Source: Phaseolus vulgaris (taxonomy: Eukaryota > Streptophyta > Magnoliopsida > Fabales > Fabaceae). From it: 64,000 nucleotides of DNA. Position numbers and translations under genes: made by a program. The notes below the pieces were generated by a model. It was not told the origin of the DNA. It was given only the letters and a program-made list of their open reading frames with translations, and did no database searches. Location: NCBI RefSeq assembly GCF_000499845.2, contig NC_023753.2:19752477-19816476 (forward strand), given 5' to 3'. Positions 55,962 through 64,000 of the stretch are shown here, one piece after another (the first letter of the stretch is position 1; every line of letters begins with the position of its first letter).

Positions 55962-57364
55962 TTAACTGAAATAAAATTTTAAATGGGTGGCGTTCCACGT
56001 TCTGGGGATTGCTCCTCCCTCCAAAGTCTCTAGGCGATAGGCTCCGTTCCCCAATGTCTCCACCACTCTGTACGGGCCTGTCCACTTTGGGGATAACTTG
56101 TTCTGCATGTCATTCTGATGCGCCTTTCTCATCACCAGATCACCTTCCTGGAAGCGCCTGGGCCTCACTTTAGAGTTGTGCCTCCGCTCTACTCTTCTCT
56201 TCACAGCTTCAGCACTGACTCTGGCCTCTTCTCGCACTTCGTCTAGCAAATCCAGGTTCACCTTACGCTCTTCGTTGGACTCTTCAGCAACGAAGTTCAG
56301 GAATCTGGGGAGCTCTCCTGTATCTCCACAGGTATCATGGCGTCTGTCCCATAGACAAGGCTGAAGGGTGTCTCATGGGTGCTGGACTGTGGGGTGGTGT
56401 GATAAGACCATACAATTCTGGGGACCTCCTCTGCCCAGCCTCCTTTGGCCTTGTCTAGTCTTCGCTTCAGCCCCCTGAGCAGCACTCGGTTTGCTGACTC
56501 CACCTGCCCATTGGTTTGTGGGTGCTCCACTGATGCGAAGACCTGTTGTATCTTTAACTCTTCACACATCTTCCTCAGCTGATGACTTGTGAACCGGGTG
56601 CCATTGTCGGAAACCAGCCTCTTGGGTATTCCGAAGCGGCAGACAATGTTCTTCCAGACGAAGTGTTCGACTTTTTGTGCGGTGATGTGTGCGACTGGCT
56701 CTGCCTCCACCCACTTGGTGAAATACTCGATGGCCACGATGAGGAACTTCATCTGCCTTGTCGCCAGGGGAAAGGGTCCTAAGATGTCAATCCCCCATGT
56801 ATGCAATGGCCACGGGCTATGGATGGACCTCAACTCCTCAGGGGGTGCCTTGTGCCAGTCTGCATGCAGTTGACACTGTTTGCATCGCTGAGCAAACCTT
56901 ATGCAATCTTCCTTCAGCTTTGGCCAGTAGTACCCTGCGCGGAGTACTCTACTTGCCAAAGCGTGACCACCTACGTGGCTTCCGCACACCCCCTCGTGCA
57001 GCTCAGACATGAGTCTGGTGCATTGCTCGCCGTGTACACAGATCTGCACAGGGTGAGAAAATCCAAATCTAAATAGGCTTCCATCTATAAGAGTAAACTT
57101 ACTTGAACCCCTCTTTATCCTTTTTGCCTCTGCCAGATCGAGCGGGAGTACACCATCTTCTAAGTATAGCTGGTATGGCGTCATCCAGGTGTCGGGTTCC
57201 TTCTCCGCATGGACCTCCATCGACTCATCGGTCTTTGAGGGTCGCGATCTCACCCTCGGTGCTCTTAGCGTTTCTTGGGTCAACGACCGATGACCGATCG
57301 TTAGACGCTCCATTGACTTGTATACATGAAGCACCTGGTTGTCTGATACGAACGCGCGCGGCAC
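55962..57364 (-). pseudogene. Integrase of element G
   Basis: From QETLKVPRAFVSDN to WNATHLKFYFS-stop. H2C2 zinc domain (CIRFAQRCKQCQLH), complete DDE core with WGIDILGPF, LVSDNGTRF and HPQTNGQVESAN, and a C-terminal domain GDLVMRKAHQND. A frameshift near 56310 separates the core (57364-56297) from the C-terminal domain (56261-55962). It is the only Tat integrase in the window retaining all three catalytic acidic residues. Gag lies immediately upstream because protease, RT and RNase H are deleted. Confidence 0.85.
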
Positions 57365-57366
57365 CT

Positions 57367-58350
57367 TCAGGGTCTCCTGAATGACGGTCCCCTTGCACGC
57401 CCCCTGCTCTGGTCTTTGCCTGGTGCATAGGGGCGAGGTTTTTCCCGCACCTTCTTCCCCTCCTTGGCCTCATGCACCCTTGCTTGCGGTGGCTTTCCTT
57501 GCCCTCCACGCGGTCTTGGTGGTGCAACACTTCCTCTCTTCTCAGAAACCTCCGTTTCTGCCACTATGTGTGCCACCGCACGTCGTCGGATCTCTGCAAA
57601 GGTGCTGGGATGGCTCCTGATGAGAGACTCGCTGAAGGGGCCAGGCAGCACTCCCTTCTTGAACGCATGCACCAGCATATCTTCATCTTTGCTGGGCAAT
57701 CTAACTTCTTGTGCCCCAAAGCGGTTGAGGTAGTCCTTCAGCGACTCCCCCTGGTATTGGCGCACGTCGAACAGATCGTAGGACACCACTGCAGGTGCCT
57801 TGTTGACGATGTATTGCTCAGTGAAGAGCTTCGAGAACCGAGAGAAAGACGTGATGTGTCCTTCTGGTAGGCTCACGAACCACTCCATGGCGATTCCGCT
57901 GAGCGTACTCATAAACATTTTGCAGTAGACAGCGTCTGAACCCCCAGACAACATCATCTGGGTGTGGAACGCCGTCAGATGCGCCTCCGGGTCTTCTACC
58001 CCTTTGAACGATGCCTTCACCCCCACCAGGTTGGGAGGCACCATGGTTCCCATGATCTCAGGGGAGAATGGCATGGGGAACGCTCTTGGGGGCGAGGGCT
58101 GCCTAGACACCCTTTCGTCCACCATGTGTTCCCTCTGCGCCTGCAGCGTCCTTCTCAACTCCTCGTTGACGCGATTCAGCTCGTCGTTCCTGCTTTGCGA
58201 CGCAGCTAGCTCCGCCTGCATCCTCTCTTGTTCAACCTTTGACGCTGCGGCGTTATCCTGCAACGTGCGCACCATTTCCAGGACCTGCGCCATTGTCACA
58301 GCTCCTTCGTCAGCGGATGGCGCAGGTGATGGTTGTCTGTTTCTAGGCAT
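57367..58350 (-). CDS. Gag of element G (327 codons)
   Basis: Starts MPRNRQPSPAPSADEG. Heptad-rich N-terminus (VLEMVRTLQDNAAASKVEQE, ~residues 20-75), capsid core from ~120 (VEDPEAHLTAFHTQMMLSGG), and a basic tail (GGQGKPPQARVHEAKEGKK). The knuckle seen in H and L is missing because the frame ends at SFRRP-stop, at the deletion that removes protease and RT. The rest is open, so a truncated capsid protein could still be made. Confidence 0.85.
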   Translation of the reverse strand: MPRNRQPSPAPSADEGAVTMAQVLEMVRTLQDNAAASKVEQERMQAELAASQSRNDELNRVNEELRRTLQAQREHMVDERVSRQPSPPRAFPMPFSPEIMGTMVPPNLVGVKASFKGVEDPEAHLTAFHTQMMLSGGSDAVYCKMFMSTLSGIAMEWFVSLPEGHITSFSRFSKLFTEQYIVNKAPAVVSYDLFDVRQYQGESLKDYLNRFGAQEVRLPSKDEDMLVHAFKKGVLPGPFSESLIRSHPSTFAEIRRRAVAHIVAETEVSEKRGSVAPPRPRGGQGKPPQARVHEAKEGKKVREKPRPYAPGKDQSRGRARGPSFRRP

Positions 58351-58448
58351 CTTTCTCTATCAACGAAACTGATAAGACTCTGGTAAGTCTTTAAAACTGT
58401 GGTATATATGGGACAACGATTCACTCGTGCCCCACGGTGGGCGCCAAA
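58351..58448 (-). promoter_or_regulatory. Primer-binding region and leader of element G
   Basis: In element sense TTTGGCGCCCACCGTGGGGC follows the 5' LTR (58448 downward), then a very short leader to the gag ATG at 58350. H and L have ~390 bp here, so G's leader is ~75 bp. Confidence 0.75.
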
Positions 58449-59213
58449 TGATCCTGCCGGCAACTCGAACGTGGAGGAATCGCTTCGTAGCACTCTCTGC
58501 CCTGTCTACGCGACTGCGTCTTCTGCAGAATCACCCTCAGAACCTTCTCTTGCTTCTCCAAACGTGGCCTGCAAAACACACAGACGGCGCCTCTAGCGGC
58601 CGTTTGCACTCCGACGATCAAGTTAGTCCACAGAACCACCAAAGACTAGAAAACCAGTAGTGTGTGTGAAAAACTCTTGCTCTCTGTTTTTCGTATCCCC
58701 CTCACTCTCACCCCGATTCTCTCTTTTATCTCTCTTTCCCTGCTTCTGGGCATAACAGAATTCTGTTATGCTTTTCTGGCATGTGTCAGAACCCTGTTAT
58801 GCTTTTCAGAGAAATCGTACCTTCAGAATCAGCAGTGGGAGCGTGAGAGTCTGTGCATGTCTGCGCGTCTCTGCGCTTGGCTGCGCCTGTCTGTACCTTT
58901 AGTGGTACGGAGTGCTCTTTTGTCTGGACCGCACCCCTCTCAGATGATGACACGTGGAGGCCTGCAACTCACATCTAACCACACACGTGTCACTTACTGG
59001 AAGGGCTCTAGCGCTTCTCTTTGTGTGCCTAAGTTACGCCCTTGCGGAGTAACTTAGGATGTTTCTCTTATCTGGGCAGATCGCATACTCTTGGGAGAAC
59101 GTCGAGTGTGGCTGGTCTAGGCACACTCACCAAACGTTGCTCTCTGAGTAGGCGACTTACCCTTCACGATGCCACGCACGTAATGGGTTTGAGGGAATAA
59201 CCAATCACCGACT
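58449..59213 (-). repeat. 5' LTR of element G, truncated
   Basis: Matches 38301-39065 of the 3' LTR with 7 mismatches over 765 bp. The first 433 bp in element sense are missing. U5 module 58569-58626. It switches to F's 41-bp stub after CACCGACT. Confidence 0.9.
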
Positions 59214-59254
59214 TTGACCTTGACTTTGTCAACGCCCGGGTACGGGACGATACA
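59214..59254 (-). repeat. LTR F, right stub
   Basis: Element sense TGTATCGTCCCGTACCCGGG..., the presumed start of LTR F, next to GTGAT (59255-59259), the near-match of GTTAT at 37349-37353. Confidence 0.6.
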
Positions 59255-60910
59255 GTGATCAAAGCCAAGATATTGAGAACTTAAAAGATTTAGCAAAGTG
59301 TATCTTCTAGAAAGTGCATCCGCCACAATGTTTACTTTGCCTTGCTTGTGTTTGATCACATAAGGAAATTGCTCAATGAATTCTACCCACTTAGCATGCC
59401 TCTTGTTAAGCTTGTTTTGGCTTTTCAAATACTTAAGAGATTCATGATCACTATGTATCACAAACTCTTTAGGAAAAAGATAGTGTTGCCAAGTAAACAA
59501 AGCCCTAACAAGTGCATATAATTCTTTATCATAAGTGGAATAATTGAGTGACTTCCCTTCAATTTCTCACTAAAATAGGCTATGGGGTGGCCCTCTTGAA
59601 GGAGAACAGCCCCAATGCCTATGCTTGAAGCATCACACTCAATCTCAAATGTCTTAATGAAATTAGGAATGGCTAAGATGGGAGCATTAGTCAATTTTTC
59701 TTTCAAAGTTTCAAAAGCTTTTTGTTGTGCTTCTCCCCATTGAAAGACCACATCCTTTTTCACTATGTCATTGAGAGGTGCGGCAATGGTACCAAAGTTT
59801 GGTACAAATCTTCTATAGAAAGAAGCAAGTCCATGGAAACTTCGGACTTCATTCAAAGATTTCGGTGTAGGCCAATTTTGAATGGCCATCACCTTTGTTT
59901 TGTCCACATGGACTCCTTTGCAACTCACAACAAACCCTAGGAATTCTATATGATCAAGAGCAAACATACATTTAGCAAGATTAGCATACAAATCTTCCTT
60001 CCTAAGGGTTTCTAAAACTTGCCTAACATGCAATCTATGGTCATTTAAAGATAAGCTATAAATGAAAATGTCATCAAAGTAAACAACAACAAACTTACCA
60101 ATGAAAGGTCTAAGAACATGATGCATGAGGCGCATGAAGGTACTTGGTGCATTAGTTAAACCAAAGGGCATAACTAACCATTCATATAAACCAAAGTTGG
60201 TCTTAAAAGCCGTCTTCCATTCATCACCCAGTTTGATACGGATTTGATTGTAGCCGCTTTTAAGATCAATATTTGAAAAGAGTTTTGAACCATGTAATTC
60301 ATCCAACAAATCATCTAGTCTAGGTATGGGATGCCTATACTTAATTGTAATGTTATTGATGGCCCTACAATCCGAACACATTCGCCACGTGCCATCCTTT
60401 TTAGGCACTAAGATGATAAGCATAGCACAAGGACTCATGCTATCTTGAACCCACCCTTTTTCAATTAAAGCCTCAACTTGTTGGCGAATTTCCTTGGTTT
60501 CACTTGGATTGGTCCTATATGCTGGACGGTTTGGTAAAGAAGAGCCTGGTATCAAATCAATTTGGTGCTCAATCCCTCTTAAAGGTGGAAGTCCTTTTGG
60601 AGGATCTTGAAACTCTTCTACCAAATTTTCCAAACAATGAGGACTATCAACAAGTGGTTCTATCATAAGAGTTCTAGGGATGGCTAAGAAAAGAGGATGA
60701 TGAGCCACTATTTCCCTTTGAATCTCATGCCTAGACACAAGGAGTGTAGGCTTAGAACTCTTATCTTTTTTATCTTTTTCACTCTCCCTCTTTTTCTTCA
60801 TTATGATTTGGTCCTCGTGGACTTCTATAGGAGAGAGAGATTTTAAAGTAACCTTGTGACCATGGAAATCAAAAGAAAGTTTGTTGGTAAAGCCATCATG
60901 AAAAACTTTG
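59255..60910 (-). pseudogene. RT and RNase H of element Q
   Basis: Linker [22 protein letters not shown] with [45 protein letters not shown] and catalytic YFDD near 60085, then RNase H ([16 protein letters not shown]). A frameshift after KLKGSH (near 59555) moves the rest ([20 protein letters not shown] to [12 protein letters not shown]) to another phase. It breaks off at QYLGFDH by the F insertion, and its integrase continues at 37353. Close relative of P. Confidence 0.85.
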
Positions 60911-60913
60911 CTA

Positions 60914-62261
60914 TCAAAGCCCTACAAATTGCCAAGGCCTTCCCAAAAGAACATGTGTAGCTTTCATGGGCACAACATCACATAATACCTCATCTTTGTA
61001 TCTTCCAATAGAGAAATGGATGAGGACTTGTTTATTCACAACAATTTCTCCTACTTCACTAAGCCATTGCAATTTGTAGGGCTTTGTATGAGAGATAGTA
61101 GGAAATCCAAGCTTATCTACTACTCTTGTACTAGCCACATTAGCACAACTACCCCCATCCACTATTAAAGAGCAAATGTTGTTTTGAATAAGACATCTTG
61201 TATGGAAAATATTTTCCCTTTGACTTTCATCAAAAGGTTGTGAAACTTGGCCAAGAATTCTTCTCACAACTAACAAATCCCCTTCAAGTGGACTCTCACT
61301 CTCATCCTCACTAGACACCCTAGACGGTGAAGAATGCCTAGGTGAATTCGAATCATGCTCACTCATAAAAATGCCATTATGCACAAACATATTCCTTTTA
61401 GAAGGACAATTAGCCGCAATGTGACCATAACCCATACACTTAAAGCATTTCTTACTAGACGATCTAGTTGCTGATTTAGGCCTAGAAGTAGATGGCTTAG
61501 GTTCCTTGGGTTTGAAAGAAGAATCTTTAGAAGGAAATTTTGAAAAAGACTTTTTGTTCCTCCAAGAATTGTTGTAGTAACCATCATTGGGAGCATTTTT
61601 GAAAGAATTTTTCTTAGCAAGTTGGGCTTCCACCTTCATTGCAAGATGAACTAAAGAACCCAATGATGAATACTCTTGTAACTCAACAATATCTTGGATA
61701 TCCTTCCTTAGACCACTCACAAACCTAGCAATCATAGCTTCCTCACTTTCCTCTAATTCAATTTTAAGCACAAGCGTTTCTAACTCTTTATAATATTCAT
61801 CCACATTTAGCGTGCCTTGTTGAAACCGTTGGAGTCTCAACATGAGGTCTTTCCTAAAATGTGGGGGCACAAACCTAGCGCACATTTGATCCTTTAAAGA
61901 GTTCCAAGAGTCCACGGGAGGACCCTTGTGATAGATAATGTCCTTTACAACACCATGCCACCATTTCATGGCATAATCACTAAACTCTAAGGTGGCTAGC
62001 TTAAGCTTGTGTTCATCTTGGATCTCATGGATCTCAAATATTTGTTCACACTTAGCCTCCCAATCTAAATACACATTAGGATCACTAGAGCCATTAAAAC
62101 AAGAAAGGTTAACCGAAGGTAGCCTAGCCTTTGCATCTTGGTAGAATCCATTTCCATGGTGATGTCTCTCCCCTTGGTTGTGATGCCTATGGCCATGGTA
62201 TTGGGGTGGAGTTCGCCTTCTCCTATGATCCTCTTCACAGCCAAAATCATTTGAAGAACCT
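60914..62261 (-). pseudogene. Gag and protease of element Q, 5'-truncated
   Basis: Reads from SNDFGCEEDHRRR (start lost to T) through the capsid core (VYLDWEAKCEQIFEIHEIQ), a CCHC knuckle CFKCMGYGHIAANC near 61440, and protease LIVDGGSCANVAS near 61155 to LLGRPWQF. A ~10-bp insertion near 60925 ends the frame at VGL-stop. Typical Reina-like order gag-knuckle-protease in one frame. Confidence 0.85.
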
Positions 62262-62915
62262 TGTACCGACCAGGTCATCGGGTGCGATGACGTGTCTGGC
62301 GCGTGCCCGGGTGGGGCGTGCTCAGTGGAACACGTAGGCCAGAAAAGATGAATGGTTCAGAAGTGAGCATAGTCGCCGGTTACACTAAATTGGCGTTCTC
62401 CGATCTCTAGTGTACGTAACCGGCGGTCGCCAGAGTTACGGCGCAGTCGCCGTATGAGAGTGCTAGGAGATCAGGCGGTGAGAGATCGCCGAAGAATGCT
62501 AGGAGCTCGGGTGGTTTACACGTCGCCACGAGGAGCACATCGCCGGATTTCCCAGTAAACTCGGTTAAAACTGTTAGAGGCTCAGAAGGGTAATCTCAAG
62601 CGTGTAAGTTCAGTAAGACGACTGTTGCGCCAGCATGGGGCGTAAAGGCTGAGTGGGTTGAAGGGAACAGATTGCTCATCAGCGACAGGATTCCCAGAGG
62701 GGACATTCTCTGGTGGCAAGGTTTCCTCAGCTAGAGCATGCATGGCGTAGCAGTAAGGAAGGTGGCGCTTGCGGCGAGCGATATCACAGAGATGATGCAC
62801 TTTGTTGCATCCAATACTCGCCTTGTCGGGTGATGTTTCACAGCGCATTGTGCGCCAGCTTGCTCCTGGAGTGGAGGACTTAGCTGTGTGGCTGGTTACT
62901 ACACAAGAACGACGA
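62262..62915 (+). repeat. LTR fragment T of the J family
   Basis: Starts TGTACCGACCAGGTCATCGG and follows J's LTR for ~650 bp with many differences, ending at TGGTTACTACACAAGAACGACGA where S's LTR begins. The distal ~40% with TATA box and U5 module is absent. It truncates Q's gag. Confidence 0.8.
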
Positions 62916-63926
62916 TGATGTGATTCCAATAGCCACATAGAACAAGATTCTTGACACTTTGAGGAATCATCTTGAGCTGGAAAATAAAGAGGCACTTTCT
63001 TAGAAGTTGGATCATGGTTCTAAGTCAAGAACTCACCAAAACAAGTACCAATTCCCAAACTCATTTGGATGAACCAAATATTGTCAAATTGAATCAACAA
63101 AGGAATTATAAAAGAGAAGACCGAACAGAATTAAAACACAAACAAATGTACCGAACAGAATTTAGAAAACCAAAACAGAAAATAGGTGCTGGAAAATTAA
63201 AGGAACCGAAACAAAAACAACTCAAAACTCAAGGCAATAAGAACAAATTGAAGAAGAAGAAAGGAAGGAGAAAAGAATGCTCATGAAGATGGAGGAATGG
63301 TTGGATGATCACGCCACTAGAAGAATGGATGCTCCTAGATGAGTGTGGAAGCCGCCACTTGAGGAAACCATGGTCCTTCAAGATAAGACTAGAGAAGAAG
63401 CTCAAAGCTCTCCAAATGCTCACTCCAATTTTGAGTATAGTTTCTTTAGATAAAATTCAAATCTGAATTTTACAAAGAGAGCACCTCTATTTATAGCCTA
63501 AGGTGCTGAAATGTAAGCTACACAAATTCAAAAAAAACTCCCTCCCAAAAAGCTTCTAGAATTTGCGCCTAAAACAAGGCATGAGGAAGGTGTGATCCTT
63601 TCTCTCACTTTGGCACCTCCTTATTTACTCCTACACCTATCTACTAATACACCCCCCCTAAGACTCTTAACTAAAGACTAAAAGATGTTTTAACAATAGA
63701 GGTTTCTAATGTTTTCCTCTAAGCACCTTTCTAAACAATATTTATTTAAAACTTGGCCTTGCCCTTCATGGGATGGTCTTTGGGCTTTTGTGGGCTTTGG
63801 CCTTCTTGGGCTTGGGCTTGGGCTTGGGCTTTATCTTTTGCAAAGATTAACAAGAAAAACTTTAAATGTGAAGGCGAATGATCTTGTTCTTCATTATAAA
63901 AAGCCACCTTTAGTTGATTCTCATCA
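62916..63926 (-). repeat. 3' LTR of element S
   Basis: 1011 bp, element sense TGATGAGAATC (63926) to GGAATCATCATCG-adjacent end at 62916 (plus strand TGATGTGATTCC). TATA region 63488-63496; GGGCTT hexamer run near 63810-63830. Confidence 0.85.
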
Positions 63927-64000
63927 TACTCCCCGAGTTGGAGAGAATTCGCCCACGAATTCTGAATCCCTGCATATAACAAAGTCAGTGTACTTTTACA
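62916..64000 (-). mobile_element. Element S: 3' end of a Reina-like element running off the window
   Basis: 3' LTR 62916-63926 followed in element sense upstream by a CTCGGGGAGTA tract and the last codons of pol ([19 protein letters not shown]), whose frame, as in Q, continues into the LTR to 63746. Remaining pol lies beyond 64000. It inserted into T after GACGA. Confidence 0.8.

Larger units (their letters stand above)
38301..59213 (-). mobile_element. Element G: minus-strand Tat-lineage element lacking PR-RT-RNase H, hosting H
   Basis: From right to left: 5' LTR (58449-59213, truncated), primer region, gag 58350-57367, integrase 57364-55962, conserved post-pol block, 61-bp repeats, antisense gene 52687-54920 (plus strand), H inserted at TTTAC, polypurine tract, 3' LTR 38301-39498. 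Gag abuts integrase directly: protease, RT and both RNase H domains are deleted. I count 7 mismatches over the 765 bp shared by the two LTRs. Confidence 0.85.
33050..62261 (-). mobile_element. Element Q: minus-strand Reina-like element split by R/U and F/G/H
   Basis: Read from right to left: gag-protease (62261-60914), RT-RNase H (to 59255), F block inserted, integrase N-terminal half (37353-36880), R block inserted, integrase C-terminal half (34847-33889), 3' LTR 33050-34078. Its 5' LTR and first gag codons are lost where T begins (62262). It sits in K's 3' LTR after TATGG. Frameshifts in protease and RNase H make it inactive. Confidence 0.85.

Noticed and set aside
1..64000. Host genes (NBS-LRR, tRNA, rRNA) and CRISPR arrays
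   Set aside because: Looked for characteristic motifs and found none; all coding sequence is accounted for by retrotransposons.

Overview
The window reads as repeat-packed plant (eudicot) heterochromatin. I find no host protein gene, tRNA or rRNA. Everything recognisable is either one of three unrelated satellite arrays or Ty3/gypsy LTR-retrotransposon DNA nested several levels deep. Plant signs are a gag-pol with a second (archaeal-type) RNase H, diagnostic of the plant Tat lineage; initiator-tRNA-Met primer sites; GT-AG introns; and plant-type TATA boxes in the LTRs. A legume (Phaseoleae) origin is only a guess, prompted by the ~550-bp satellite.

Layout. 1-2237: Sat-1, units of ~220 and ~305-320 bp. 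2238-3823: Sat-2, ~170-bp monomers in an A/B dimer. 3824-6312: 5' piece of a minus-strand Reina-like element (V). 6313-8523: Sat-3, four ~550-bp monomers. From 8524 a plus-strand element K (5' LTR 8524-9230, leader, gag 23183-24540, pol tail, start of its 3' LTR 32974-33049) is stuffed with J (Tat lineage, 10861-22967, TSD GTTTT, itself containing defective element I, 13069-18311), L (24541-28596) and P (28597-32603). K's 3' LTR is broken by minus-strand Q (33050-62261). Q is split by solo LTR R (34848-36874, TSD CACTT, itself holding solo LTR U, 35015-36020, TSD AATAT) and by LTR F (37354-59254). Inside F sits minus-strand Tat element G (38301-59213), inside G sits Tat element H (39888-52446, TSD TTTAC), and inside H's pol sits a solo LTR (44188-44896, TSD CCTAT). 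At the right edge an LTR fragment T (62262-62915) abuts element S, which runs off the window.

How the parts relate. Two broad groups are present. The Reina-like chromovirus-type elements (V, P, Q, R, U, S and the K/I/solo family) use an initiator-Met primer site and LTRs that start TGATG and end CATCA. The Tat-lineage elements (J, L, H, G, plus LTRs F and T) have a GGCGCCCACCGTGGGGC primer region, a shared U5 module and an extra gene on the opposite strand between pol and the 3' LTR. That antisense gene is uninterrupted in H (two exons, 826 codons), decayed in J and G, and keeps its first-intron position and C-terminal motif in all three. Almost every element is defective: J, G and I lack reverse transcriptase, H lacks the first integrase catalytic aspartate, and L and P are fused by a deletion. 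Active copies elsewhere must therefore have supplied enzymes in trans.

The best lead for undescribed biology is the antisense, spliced, nuclear-signal and coiled-coil protein gene of the Tat elements, followed by the U5 module common to four LTR families and the satellite arrays.
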